From Nonomuraea gerenzanensis (GTDB taxonomy: Bacteria > Actinomycetota > Actinomycetes > Streptosporangiales > Streptosporangiaceae), in contig NZ_CP084058.1 of assembly GCF_020215645.1 (NCBI RefSeq), forward strand, positions 2,046,001 through 2,110,000: DNA of 64,000 nt, written 5' to 3'. The notes under the pieces were generated by a model. It made no database searches, was not told the origin of the DNA, and saw only the letters and a program-made list of their open reading frames with translations. Of this stretch, positions 52,185 to 61,210 are shown in pieces. How positions within the stretch are numbered: position 1 is the first letter of the stretch; each line of letters opens with the position of its first letter. The translations under genes were made by a program, and so were the position numbers.

Positions 52185-53387
52185 TCAGCGGTCCGGTGCG
52201 TACCAGCTGCCGCCGTAGACCTGCCGGTGGCCGAGCGCCCGGTAGGCCGCGTCCACCAGCGCCTGGCCCCGCGGGTTCACGCCGAGCCCGGCCCCCTGCT
52301 TGTTCATCGTGTAGCCGAACGCCAGCCGCGCCGCCGGGTCGCAGAACCCGATCGAGCCGCCCATCCCCACGTGCCCGAACGCGCTCTGCGACAGCAGCAC
52401 CCCCTCGCTGTCGGGCTCGGGCAGGTGCCGGTTGTCCACCGTCTTGACGAAGCCCAGCGCGAAGTGGGTCGGCGCGAGCAGCACCGCGTCGGCGCCGGCC
52501 GAGGCGGTGAGCGACATGAGCGCCAGGTGCTCCCCGCTCACCAGGTCGCCGCCGCCGAGCGACAGCGGGCGGTACATGCCCGCCAGCCCCCGCGCGTTGG
52601 TGATCCCGCCGACGGCCCCGATCTCGGCGGCGTGCGCGGCCCTGCTGTCGGACTCCCCGGCGGCCATGTAGCCGCCCTCGTGGGCCAGCACCGCCGCCTG
52701 CGCCGAGCCGGGATCGCCGAACGCCTTGAGGTAGAACGAGGCGGGCGCCTGCGGCGGATCGGCGGGGACGGTCGGCGCCACCCGCCCCTCCTGCTCCTCG
52801 GGCAGCCCCAGCCAGAAGTCCAGCCCGAGCGGCTCCGCCACCTCCTCGCGGAAGAACGTGCCGAGCGAGCGCCCGCTCACCCGCCGCACCACCTCGCCCA
52901 CGAGATAGCCGAACGTGAGCGCGTGGTAGCCGTGCCTGGTCCCCGGCTCCCAGTACGGCTCCTGCTCCGCCAGCCGCCCGGCCATCAGCTTCCCGTCGTA
53001 GAAGGCGCCGGGCGGCAGCGGCTCGCGCAGCGCGGGCAGCCCGGCCTGGTGGGAGAGCAGGTGCCGGACGAGGGTGCCGCCCTTGCCGCGCACGCCGTAC
53101 TCGGGCCAGTAGCGGATCACCGGCGCGTCCAGGTCGAGCTCGCCGCGCGAGGCGAGCACGTGGGCGCACAGCGCCGTCGCGCCCTTCGTGCACGACCACA
53201 CGTGCCCGATCGTGTCGCCCGCCCAGGGGCGGCCGGGCGCCGCCTGCCCGCCCCACAGGTCGACGGCCACCTCACCGTCGACGATCACGCACACCGAGGC
53301 GCCCAGCTCGCCGCGGTGCGCCAGGTTGACCTCGAACTCCTCGCGTACCTGGGAGAACATGGGATCACAACTGCCATGCACGGTCAT
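52185..53387 (-). CDS. Class C beta-lactamase-fold serine hydrolase (EstB-like esterase)
   Basis: The 400 aa protein carries SxxK as SCTK (Ser65-Lys68) and the Tyr motif as YHA (154-156), with LLSHQAGLP between them. The C-terminal FGHVGMGGSIGFCDPAARLAFGY is usual for the beta-lactamase class C/esterase subgroup. No signal peptide is visible, so it is probably a cytosolic esterase rather than a lactamase. It is unrelated to the class A-fold lipoprotein at 37538. Confidence 0.9.
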   Translation of the reverse strand: MTVHGSCDPMFSQVREEFEVNLAHRGELGASVCVIVDGEVAVDLWGGQAAPGRPWAGDTIGHVWSCTKGATALCAHVLASRGELDLDAPVIRYWPEYGVRGKGGTLVRHLLSHQAGLPALREPLPPGAFYDGKLMAGRLAEQEPYWEPGTRHGYHALTFGYLVGEVVRRVSGRSLGTFFREEVAEPLGLDFWLGLPEEQEGRVAPTVPADPPQAPASFYLKAFGDPGSAQAAVLAHEGGYMAAGESDSRAAHAAEIGAVGGITNARGLAGMYRPLSLGGGDLVSGEHLALMSLTASAGADAVLLAPTHFALGFVKTVDNRHLPEPDSEGVLLSQSAFGHVGMGGSIGFCDPAARLAFGYTMNKQGAGLGVNPRGQALVDAAYRALGHRQVYGGSWYAPDR

Positions 53388-53477
53388 TTCCCGAATGCAT
53401 CACGAATGTCGGCGCGTGTAAACGATGACTTTCCGCTCTTGCCCTGGTCAGAAGTGCAGACAAGGAAGGAGTACGAG

Positions 53478-54344
53478 ATGGATCTCGGAATCGGACTTCC
53501 CGTGACGGGCCCCCAGGCGAACCCGGAGGAGATCGTCCGCGTGGCCCAGGCCGCCGAGCGGGCGGGGCTCGGCGCGGTGTGGGCCTACGAGCGGCTGCTG
53601 CGGCCCGCCGAGCCGTGGATGCTCGGCCTGGAGCAGGTCATCCCGCTGCCCGAGGAGAGCGCCTCGGTGTACGACCCGCTGGAGACGCTCGCCTACGTCG
53701 CGGCCGCCACCAGCACGATCAAGCTCGGCATCGACGTCATCGACGCGCTGTTCCACCCGCCCGTCGTGCTCGCCAGGCGGCTGGCGACGCTGGACCGGCT
53801 CAGCGGCGGGCGCCTGTGGGCCGGGCTCGGCCAGGGCTGGATGAAGCAGGAGTTCGAGGCGGTGGGCGTGCCCGTCAAGCGGCGCGGGGCGGGCTTCGCT
53901 GAGCACCTGGAGGCCATGCGCGCGTGCTGGGGCCCCGACCCGGTGAGCTTCTCCGGCCGCTTCTACTCGATCCCCGAGTCGGGCATCGGGCCCAAGCCGG
54001 CCGGGCTGACCCTGATCGGCGGCGCGGCGGCGCCCGCGGCGGTCGAGCGGGTGGCCGCCCTCGGCATGGGGCTGATCACGGTGGTGTTCGACTGGGACCA
54101 GCTCGGGCAGGGCGTCGAGGCCTACCGCAAGGCCGGTGGCCAGGGCCCGCTGGTGATCCAGGTGAACGGCACGGTCAGCGAGCGGCCGCTGGACGAGCGC
54201 GCGCCGCTCACCGGCTCGCCCGAGCAGGTGGCCGGGGACCTGGCGCGGGCCAGGGCGCTGGGCGCCGACCACGTGTTGTGGCAGCCGATCGGCTACGACA
54301 CGGACGGACTGGTGGAGCGCATCGCGGAGATCATTACCTATTGA
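53478..54344 (+). CDS. LLM class flavin-dependent oxidoreductase
   Basis: A 288 aa luciferase-like monooxygenase-family protein, probably F420- or FMN-dependent. GIGLPVTGPQANPEEIVRVAQAAE at the N-terminus and LATLDRLSGGRLWAGLGQGWMKQEFEAVGV are characteristic, with the second being the LDxLSxGRxxxGxGxGW element. AAGGAAGGAG precedes ATG at 53478. The selenium-binding-like gene follows 31 bases later on the same strand, so a shared role is possible. Confidence 0.9.
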   Translation: MDLGIGLPVTGPQANPEEIVRVAQAAERAGLGAVWAYERLLRPAEPWMLGLEQVIPLPEESASVYDPLETLAYVAAATSTIKLGIDVIDALFHPPVVLARRLATLDRLSGGRLWAGLGQGWMKQEFEAVGVPVKRRGAGFAEHLEAMRACWGPDPVSFSGRFYSIPESGIGPKPAGLTLIGGAAAPAAVERVAALGMGLITVVFDWDQLGQGVEAYRKAGGQGPLVIQVNGTVSERPLDERAPLTGSPEQVAGDLARARALGADHVLWQPIGYDTDGLVERIAEIITY

Positions 54345-54375
54345 CCGGGTAGGGAATCGGTCTATATCTGGAGAG

Positions 54376-55767
54376 ATGACTCTCTGGACTCCGGATCCCA
54401 CGTTCTACCCGTCCCCCAGAGACGCCGCCGGCGCCCCCGCCGAGAAGCTGGCGTACGTCGCCGCGTTCGACCGGAGCTGTGCCCGGCCGGACGCTCTGGC
54501 CGTCATCGACACCGACCCGTCCTCCTCCGCCTACGGCACCGTCGTGGGCTGGACCGACCTGCCCGGCACGGGCGACGAGCTGCACCACTTCGGCTGGAAC
54601 GCGTGCAGCAGCGCCCTGTGCCCGAACGCGCCGCACCCGCACGTCGAACGGCGCTACCTGGTCGTGCCGGGCCTGCGCTCCTCACGCATCCACATCTTCG
54701 ACACCAAGGACCGGATCAGCCCCGAGCTGGTCAAGGTGATCGAAGCGGAGACGCTGGCCCGCCGCGCCGGCTACTCGCGCCCGCACACCGTGCACTGCGG
54801 CCCCGAGGGGCTGTACGTGTCCGCGCTCGGCGGCGCCGACGGCAGGGACGGGCCCGGCGGCATCGCGGTGCTCGACCACACCTCCTTCGAGGTGCTCGGG
54901 CAGTGGGAGCTGGACCGGGGGCCGCAGTACCTGGCCTACGACTTCTGGTGGCACATCAACCAGGACGTGCTGATCTCCTCCGAGTGGGGCACGCCGTCCA
55001 TGATCGAGGACGGGCTGGTCGGCGAGCTGCTGCTCGGCCGCAAGTACGGCCACAAGCTGCACTTCTGGGACCTGCGCAAGCGCAGCCACGTGCAGGAGGT
55101 GGACCTGGGTGACGAGCACCAGATGCCGCTGGAGCTGCGCCCCGCCCACGACCCCACCCGCATGTACGGCTTCGCCGGCGTGGTCGTCAGCGTCGAGGAC
55201 CTGTCGGCGTCCGTCTGGACCTGGTTCCACCAGGACGGCCGCTGGCAGGCCCGCAAGGTCATCTCCATCCCCGCGGAGCCGGCCGACCCCGACCGCCTGC
55301 CGCCGGTCCTGCAGCCGTTCGGCGCGGTGCCGCCGCTGGTCAGCGACATCGACCTGTCGGTGGACGACCAGCGCCTGTACGTCTCGTGCTGGGGGACGGG
55401 CGAGATCAAGCAGTACGACGTCTCCGACCCGTTCAAGCCGGTCGAGCTGGCCTCGCTGCGGGTGGGCGGCATCGCCCACCGGAACCCGCACCCCGCCGAC
55501 CCCGCGCTCCCGCTGCGCGGCGGGCCGCAGATGGTCGAGGTCAGCCGCGACGGCCGCCGCGTCTACCTGACCAACTCCCTGTACGGCGCCTGGGACGACC
55601 AGTTCTACCCCGATGGGGTGGGCGCCTGGATGGCCAAGATCGACACGGACTCGTTCACCTTCGACACCCGCTTCTTCCCCCACGGCGACGACTTCCGCGG
55701 CCTGCGCCCCCACCAGGTGCGCCTGCAGGGCGGCGACGCCTCCTCCGACTCCTACTGCTACCCGTGA
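54376..55767 (+). CDS. Selenium-binding protein 56 / methanethiol oxidase family
   Basis: The 463 aa protein matches the SBP56 family along its length: LAYVAAFD near the start, GTGDELHHFGWNACSS, RPHTVHCGPEGLYVSALGG, YDFWWHINQDVLISSEWGTP and GGPQMVEVSRDGRRVYLTNSLY. Its relatives are copper-dependent methanethiol oxidases (MtoX, SELENBP1) that give formaldehyde, sulfide and peroxide, with conserved His residues present in those segments. The ligands themselves cannot be checked without alignment. Coupled with the downstream membrane protein (GTGA). Confidence 0.92.
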   Translation: MTLWTPDPTFYPSPRDAAGAPAEKLAYVAAFDRSCARPDALAVIDTDPSSSAYGTVVGWTDLPGTGDELHHFGWNACSSALCPNAPHPHVERRYLVVPGLRSSRIHIFDTKDRISPELVKVIEAETLARRAGYSRPHTVHCGPEGLYVSALGGADGRDGPGGIAVLDHTSFEVLGQWELDRGPQYLAYDFWWHINQDVLISSEWGTPSMIEDGLVGELLLGRKYGHKLHFWDLRKRSHVQEVDLGDEHQMPLELRPAHDPTRMYGFAGVVVSVEDLSASVWTWFHQDGRWQARKVISIPAEPADPDRLPPVLQPFGAVPPLVSDIDLSVDDQRLYVSCWGTGEIKQYDVSDPFKPVELASLRVGGIAHRNPHPADPALPLRGGPQMVEVSRDGRRVYLTNSLYGAWDDQFYPDGVGAWMAKIDTDSFTFDTRFFPHGDDFRGLRPHQVRLQGGDASSDSYCYP

Positions 55768-56363
55768 CGCTCACCGCCGTGCTCCTGCTGGGCGCCTTCC
55801 ACGGCCTCAACCCCGCGATGGGCTGGCTCTTCGCCGTGGCCCGCGGCCTGCAGGAGCGCAGCCTGGACCGGCTGCTCCAGTCGATCCCGGTGATCGCCCT
55901 GGGCCACCTCGCCTCGGTGGCCCTGGTGGCGCTCGTCGTCGCCGCCACCGGCTCCCTGGTCACCGGCAGCGTGCTGGCGATCGGGGGCGGGGTGGTGCTG
56001 GTGGGCTTCGGCCTGTGGCGGCTGCTGTCGCGCAGGCACTTCCGGTGGGTGGGGATGCGGCTGTCGTTGTGGCAGCTGACCTGCTGGTCGTTCCTGATGT
56101 CGTCCGCCCACGGGGCCGGGCTGATGCTGCTGCCGGTCTTCACCGGCCTGCAGGCGCAGGGCCACGCGGGCCACGCCGCCTCCGGCGGGCTGGGGGTGGC
56201 GGCCCTGCACACGCTGGCCATGTTCGGGGTGGCCGGGACGATCGCCGTGGTCGTCTACCAGGTGGCCGGGCTGACCGTGCTGCGGCGGGCCTGGTTCAAC
56301 GTGGACCGGATGTGGGCGCTGGCCCTGGTGGTGGCCGGGGTCATCACGTTGGCCCAGGTCTGA
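55764..56363 (+). CDS. Membrane protein coupled to the selenium-binding protein
   Basis: A 199 aa hydrophobic protein with about six segments. GAFHGLNPAMGWLFAVARG near the start and MSSAHGAGLMLLPVFTG in the middle each hold a His followed by Gly, reminiscent of NicO/UreH/HupE-type metal transporters. The GTG start overlaps the upstream stop, so it is translated together with the SBP56-like protein. A metal-supply (copper) or product-export role is a guess. Confidence 0.65.
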   Translation: MTLTAVLLLGAFHGLNPAMGWLFAVARGLQERSLDRLLQSIPVIALGHLASVALVALVVAATGSLVTGSVLAIGGGVVLVGFGLWRLLSRRHFRWVGMRLSLWQLTCWSFLMSSAHGAGLMLLPVFTGLQAQGHAGHAASGGLGVAALHTLAMFGVAGTIAVVVYQVAGLTVLRRAWFNVDRMWALALVVAGVITLAQV

Positions 56364-56381
56364 CCGGGCAAGATGTGACAT

Positions 56382-59300
56382 GTGCGGATATCCATCCTGG
56401 GGCCGATGGAGGTCGAAGGGGACGCGGGGCCGATCGAGGTCGGCGGGCTCCGGCTGCGCGCGCTGCTGGCGTTGCTGGCCCTCGAAGCGGGCCGCACCGT
56501 CACGGCCGAGCGGCTGATCGACGCGCTCTGGCCGGAGGAGCCCCCCGCCAACGGGCCCAACGCCCTGCAGACGCTGGTCCGGCGGCTGCGGGTGGCGCTG
56601 CGGCCGTACGAGGTGGTCGAGAGCCGGCCGGGCGGGTACGCGCTGGCGGTGGCAGGCGACGACGTGGACGCGTTGCGGTTCAGGCGCCTGGCGGCCACGG
56701 GGGAGGGGCTGGAGCTGTGGCGCGGGGCCGCGCTGGCCGGTCTCACCGCCGTCCCCCGGCTGGCGAACGTGGCGGCCACGCTGGAGCAGGAGCGGCTGGC
56801 CGCCGTCGAGACGCGGGCCCGGGCGCGGCTGGCGGCGGGGCTGCCGGTCGAGCTGGGGGTGGAGGTGGCGGCGCATCCGCTGCGGGAGAGCCTGTGCGCG
56901 CTGGCCATGCGGGCGCTGGCCGCCGCCGGGCGGCAGGCGGAGGCGCTGGAGCTGTTCGAGCGGACCCGCCGCACGCTCGCCGACGAGCTGGGTGTCGACC
57001 CGGGTGCCGAGCTGCGAGAGGCGCATCTCGCCGTGGTGTCGGGGGAAGGTGCTCCGGTACACAGGACCGCTCGCCACAAGGGCGACGTACGGCCGCCGCG
57101 GACCAGCTTCATCGGCAGGGAGGCCGAGCTGGCACAGCTTCTCGACCTGCTGGGCCGGGCGGAGCTGGTGACGCTCGTCGGCCCCGGCGGCGCGGGGAAG
57201 ACGCGGCTGGCCACCGAGGCCGCGCTCCGGCTGCGCGACGGGCTCGACGGCGTGTGGCTGGTGGAGCTGGCCCCGGTGAGCGAGCCGGGAGACGTGGCAG
57301 GAGCCCTGCTGGACGCCCTCGGCCTGCGCGAGGACCGCCTGCGCTACGGGGACGGAGACCGGCTGCGCTACGGGGACGGGGATCGGCTGCGCTACGGGGA
57401 CGGGGATCGGCCGCGCCACGGGGACGGGGACCGGCCCACCCGCCAGGCGGCCGAGGACCGGGTCGTCGAGGCGCTGGCGGGCAGGCGGGCGCTGCTCGTG
57501 CTGGACAACTGCGAGCACCTCGTCGAGGCCGCCGCCGAGCTGGTGGAGCGCCTGCTGACCGGCTGCCCCGGGCTGCGCGTGCTGGCCACCAGCCGGGAGC
57601 CGCTGAGCGTGCCGGGCGAGCGGCTGGCGCCCGTCCCGCCCCTCGACCCGCCGCCGCCCGGCGCCGATCCCGCGCGGGCGGCCGGCTACCCGTCCGTCAG
57701 GCTGCTGCTCGACCGCGCCACCGCCGTCAGGCCCGGCTTCGCCCTCGACGAGGGCAACGTGGCCGCCGTCGTGGCGCTGTGCCGCAGGCTGGACGGCCTG
57801 CCGCTGGCGATCGAGCTGGCGGCGGCACGCCTGCGCACGATGACCCCCGGGCAGCTGGCCGATCGGCTCGACGACCGGTTCAGGCTGCTGACCGGCGGCA
57901 GCAGGACCGCGCTGCCGCGCCAGCAGACGCTCAGGGCGGTGGTCGGGTGGAGCTGGGACCTGCTCGACGACGAGGAGCGGGTGCTGGCCAGGAGGCTGGG
58001 CGTGTTCGCGGGCGGGGCGACGCTGGAGGCCGTGGAGGAGGTGTGCGGCGGCACGGCCGACGTGCTGGGCGCGCTGGCCGACAAGTCGCTGGTCCAGGTC
58101 TCGCGCGAGGGCCGCTACTCGATGCTGGAGACCATCCGCGCCTACGCCGCCGAGCGGCTGGAGGAGGCCGGCGAGGCCGGCCTCTACCGGCGTCGGCACG
58201 CCGCGTACCTGCGCGACCTGGTCGAGCGGGCGGTACCCGGGCTGCGGACGGCCGCCCAGCTCGGGTGGGTCGAGCGGCTGGCCGCCGAGCGCGACGACTG
58301 CGCGGCGGCGCTGCGCTGGGCGATCGACGCGCGGGACGTCCGGACGGCGCTGCGGCTGTGCGCGGGGCTGAACTGGTTCTGGTGGATGCGCGGCCACCGG
58401 CGGGAGAGCGCCGCCTGGGCCACGCAGGTGCTCGACCTGGCGGGGGAGACCCCGCCGCCGGGCCTGGCGGAGGCGTACGCGGCCTGCGTGTTCGCCTGCG
58501 CCATCGACGCGTTCGGCTCGATCGTCGAGGACCGGCCCGCCATGCGCGTGTTGTGGCGGCGGATCGAGGACCTGGTCGGCCTGGCGGAGCGGGAGGGGCC
58601 GGTGCACCCGATGCTCCGGCTGAGCAGGGTCGTCATGGCCTACGGCGCCGGGCTCGACGAGCACGCGGCCGGGCTGCTCGGCCGCTACGAGGCCGGCGAC
58701 GACCTCTGGCTGGCCAGCTCAGCCCTCATGATCGGCGGCAGGGACCGCAGCGAGGAGCGGCTGGAGCGGGCCGTCGCCGGGTTCAGGAAGCTGGGCGACC
58801 GCTGGGGCCTGACCGAGTCGCTGCTCGGGCTGGCCGAGCTGCGGGCCGCGCGGGGCGCCCCGACCGGGGATCTGCTCGCCGAGATCTGGTCGCTGGCCAA
58901 CCCGTGGGTGAGCGCCGACGAGGCCGTCTCCACGCTGGTCAGGCTGGCGGACCTGCGGACCAGGGCCGGTGACCTGGACGGCGCGGGCGAGGACCTGTCC
59001 AGGGCGCGGGCCGCCGTGGACGAGGAGACCCATGCGTTCACCCGGATGCAGCTCGGCCAGGCCGAGGCCGCGCACGCCGCCAGGACCGGCGACCTGGAGC
59101 GCGCGCTGGCGCTCTACCGGGACCTGTTCGGCCTGCTGCCGGAGGTCGTGCCGATCGCGCAGTTCGCGGTCTCGCTCAGGACCGGGTACGGCCGCGCGCT
59201 GCTGTGGAGCGGCGACAGGGAGGCGGCGCTGGCCCAGCACCGCCTGGCCATGGAGACGCTCGCCGAGGTGGCACCCGAGCGGCCGGCGCAGTCGGTGGTG

Positions 59301-59525
59301 CTGGCCGGGTTCGGGCTGATCGCACAGGCGGGGGGCGACCAGGAGGGGGCGGCCGTGCTGTTCGGGGCCGCCTCGGCGAGCCGGCCGGACGACACCTCGC
59401 CCGAGACCGAGCGGGGCGTGCTGGCGGCCAGGGCCGCGCTGGGCGAGGAGCGCTTCGACGCCTGCTTCGCCGAGGGGGCCGCCCTGCCGATGGCCGAGGT
59501 CCGTCACCGGACCCTCCTGTTGTAG
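56382..59525 (+). CDS. AfsR/SARP-like transcriptional regulator with internal repeat
   Basis: A 1047 aa regulator with the same domain order as the one at 39995: N-terminal winged helix (RISILGPMEVEGDAG, RLRALLALLALEAGRTV), BTAD region ending at ADELGVDPGAELREAH, NTPase Walker A GPGGAGKTR and LLVLDNCEHLVEAAAEL, then LAIELAAARLRTMTPGQLADRLDDRF and a TPR-type C-terminus. Between Walker A and B it has four RLRYGDGD units (residues about 319-350) not seen in the paralog. GTG at 56382; its end overlaps the convergent exporter gene by 22 bases. Confidence 0.9.
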   Translation: MRISILGPMEVEGDAGPIEVGGLRLRALLALLALEAGRTVTAERLIDALWPEEPPANGPNALQTLVRRLRVALRPYEVVESRPGGYALAVAGDDVDALRFRRLAATGEGLELWRGAALAGLTAVPRLANVAATLEQERLAAVETRARARLAAGLPVELGVEVAAHPLRESLCALAMRALAAAGRQAEALELFERTRRTLADELGVDPGAELREAHLAVVSGEGAPVHRTARHKGDVRPPRTSFIGREAELAQLLDLLGRAELVTLVGPGGAGKTRLATEAALRLRDGLDGVWLVELAPVSEPGDVAGALLDALGLREDRLRYGDGDRLRYGDGDRLRYGDGDRPRHGDGDRPTRQAAEDRVVEALAGRRALLVLDNCEHLVEAAAELVERLLTGCPGLRVLATSREPLSVPGERLAPVPPLDPPPPGADPARAAGYPSVRLLLDRATAVRPGFALDEGNVAAVVALCRRLDGLPLAIELAAARLRTMTPGQLADRLDDRFRLLTGGSRTALPRQQTLRAVVGWSWDLLDDEERVLARRLGVFAGGATLEAVEEVCGGTADVLGALADKSLVQVSREGRYSMLETIRAYAAERLEEAGEAGLYRRRHAAYLRDLVERAVPGLRTAAQLGWVERLAAERDDCAAALRWAIDARDVRTALRLCAGLNWFWWMRGHRRESAAWATQVLDLAGETPPPGLAEAYAACVFACAIDAFGSIVEDRPAMRVLWRRIEDLVGLAEREGPVHPMLRLSRVVMAYGAGLDEHAAGLLGRYEAGDDLWLASSALMIGGRDRSEERLERAVAGFRKLGDRWGLTESLLGLAELRAARGAPTGDLLAEIWSLANPWVSADEAVSTLVRLADLRTRAGDLDGAGEDLSRARAAVDEETHAFTRMQLGQAEAAHAARTGDLERALALYRDLFGLLPEVVPIAQFAVSLRTGYGRALLWSGDREAALAQHRLAMETLAEVAPERPAQSVVLAGFGLIAQAGGDQEGAAVLFGAASASRPDDTSPETERGVLAARAALGEERFDACFAEGAALPMAEVRHRTLLL
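57336..57431. repeat. 24 bp tandem repeat inside the AfsR-type gene
   Basis: Four units at 57336, 57360, 57384 and 57408 resemble CGCTACGGGGACGGGGATCG preceded by CGGCTG and encode RLRYGDGD, RLRYGDGD, RLRYGDGD and RPRHGDGD. Confidence 0.9.
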
Positions 59526-60265
59526 GCCCGCAGGGCGAGCGGGAAGAACAGGGCGAGCAACCCGGCGGTCCAGCCGAGCGTGATCCAGACATCGTGCGTC
59601 GCCAGGCCGCCGCCCAGGAGCCCGCGCAGGGCGCCGGCCAGGTGGGAGACCGGGTTGACCCCCATCCACCAGGTGAGCCAGCCCGGCAGGTCGGTGGCGG
59701 GCACGAAGGCGCTGCTGCCGAACGTAAGCGGCAGCAGCACGGCCGTGCCCACGCCCTGCATCGAGGTGACGGACTTGGCCACCAGCCCGATCCAGGCCGA
59801 GCCCCAGCTCAGCGCCATGGTCATGAGCAGCACCAGCCCGATCCCGGCCAGCGCGGCGAACGGGCTCGTCGTGACGCGGAAGCCGACGGCGTACCCGACG
59901 GCCAGCGACATGGCGATCGTGATCAGCATCGTCAGCAGGTCGGCCAGGATGCGCCCCAGGAGCGGCGCGGACCTGGCGATCGGCATGGTCCTGAACCGGT
60001 CGAAGACACCGTTGCCGAGGTCGGTGGCCAGGTTCATGCCGGTGGTGATCGTGGCCATCAGCGCGACCTGGACGAGCACGCCGGGCAGCATGTACGCCAC
60101 CGCGCCCGCCCGGTCACCACCGGCCGCCCCGCCGAACAGGTACACGAAGATGACGATCATGAATACGGGCTGGAACAGCAGCCCGAAGAGCTGCCCGGGG
60201 TTGTTCCGCAGCGGGACGAGGCTGCGCCAGGCCAGCGTCAGCCCCTGGGAGAGCGCGGTGGTCAT
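59504..60265 (-). CDS. ABC-2 exporter permease (DrrB-like)
   Basis: A 253 aa membrane subunit with six segments. FGLLFQPVFMIVIFVYLFGGA, the ATDLGNGVFDRFRTMPIARSAPLLGRILADL loop between the second and third segments, and GSSAFVPATDLPGWLTWWMGVNPVSHL are the standard DrrB-family features. ATG at 60265 overlaps the ATPase stop (ATGA). Together they probably export a hydrophobic drug or metabolite. Confidence 0.92.
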   Translation of the reverse strand: MTTALSQGLTLAWRSLVPLRNNPGQLFGLLFQPVFMIVIFVYLFGGAAGGDRAGAVAYMLPGVLVQVALMATITTGMNLATDLGNGVFDRFRTMPIARSAPLLGRILADLLTMLITIAMSLAVGYAVGFRVTTSPFAALAGIGLVLLMTMALSWGSAWIGLVAKSVTSMQGVGTAVLLPLTFGSSAFVPATDLPGWLTWWMGVNPVSHLAGALRGLLGGGLATHDVWITLGWTAGLLALFFPLALRAYNRRVR

Positions 60266-61173
60266 CGGGATCCTCCGGTGAGGGTGTGGAAGACGTCGTC
60301 GAGGGAGGGCAGGCGCAGGGCGTGCTCGGCGAGCACGATGCCCGCGTCGTCGAGCCGCCGCAGCAGGGCGGGCGGCTCCGCCAGGTCGTGGACCGGCAGG
60401 GTGAGCAGCCCGTCGGCGGCCCGCACGCCGAGGACGGCCTCGGCCTTGTCCAGGTCGCCGGCGTGCAGCGGCCTGACGTCGAGCCGGTGGCCGCCCGCCA
60501 GCGACTTGAGCTGCGCGGGCGTGCCCGAGGCCGCCACCCGGCCCCGGTCGATGACGAGCAGGTCGTCGGCGAGCTGGTCGGCCTCCTCCAGGTACTGGGT
60601 GGTCAGCAGCACGGTCACGCCGTCGGCGGTCAGCTCCCTGACCACCTCCCACAGCTCGCCGCGCGCGTTCGGGTCCAGGCCGGTGGTGGGCTCGTCGAGG
60701 AACAGGATCCGCGGCCTGGAGACCAGGCTCACGGCCAGGTCCAGGCGGCGGCGCATGCCGCCCGAGTAGCCGCCCGCCCGCCGCCCCGCGGCCTCCTCCA
60801 GGCCGAACCTGGCCAGCAGCTCCTTGGCCCTGGCCGTGGCCGCCGCCCTGGACAGGCCCAGCAGGCGGCCGATCAGCATGAGGTTCTGGGTGCCGGTGAG
60901 CTGCTCGTCCACGGAGGCGTACTGGCCGGTCAGGCCGATCAGCTCCCGGACCTCGGCGGGGTGGCGGGTCACGTCGTGCCCGCCGACCACGGCCCGCCCG
61001 GCGTCGGGGGCGGTCAGGGTGGCGAGGATGCGGACGGCGGTGGTCTTGCCGGCGCCGTTGGGGCCCAGGACGCCGAGCACGGTGCCGGCCCCGGCTCTCA
61101 GGTCGATGCCGTCGAGGGCGGCCTTGTCGCCGTACCTCTTGGCGAGCCCTTCTGCTTCGATCGCGTAGGTCAT
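60262..61173 (-). CDS. ABC exporter ATP-binding protein (DrrA-like)
   Basis: A 303 aa ATPase. Walker A GPNGAGKTT, signature YSGGMRRRLDLAVSL, Walker B ILFLDEPTTGLDP and LLTTQYLEEADQLADDL are those of the daunorubicin-resistance subfamily, with the C-terminal accessory domain. ATG at 61173 is chosen; the frame is open 30 bases further. It is convergent with the AfsR-type regulator and may be under its control. Confidence 0.93.
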   Translation of the reverse strand: MTYAIEAEGLAKRYGDKAALDGIDLRAGAGTVLGVLGPNGAGKTTAVRILATLTAPDAGRAVVGGHDVTRHPAEVRELIGLTGQYASVDEQLTGTQNLMLIGRLLGLSRAAATARAKELLARFGLEEAAGRRAGGYSGGMRRRLDLAVSLVSRPRILFLDEPTTGLDPNARGELWEVVRELTADGVTVLLTTQYLEEADQLADDLLVIDRGRVAASGTPAQLKSLAGGHRLDVRPLHAGDLDKAEAVLGVRAADGLLTLPVHDLAEPPALLRRLDDAGIVLAEHALRLPSLDDVFHTLTGGSR

Positions 61174-61210
61174 GCCAGGAACGGTGCCGGGCCGCCCTGG
61201 CATCGGCCTG

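Noticed and set aside
55613..58972. A 1119-codon plus-strand open frame across three genes
   Set aside because: Crosses the selenium-binding, membrane protein and regulator genes in a wrong frame, with Arg/Gly/Ala-rich composition.
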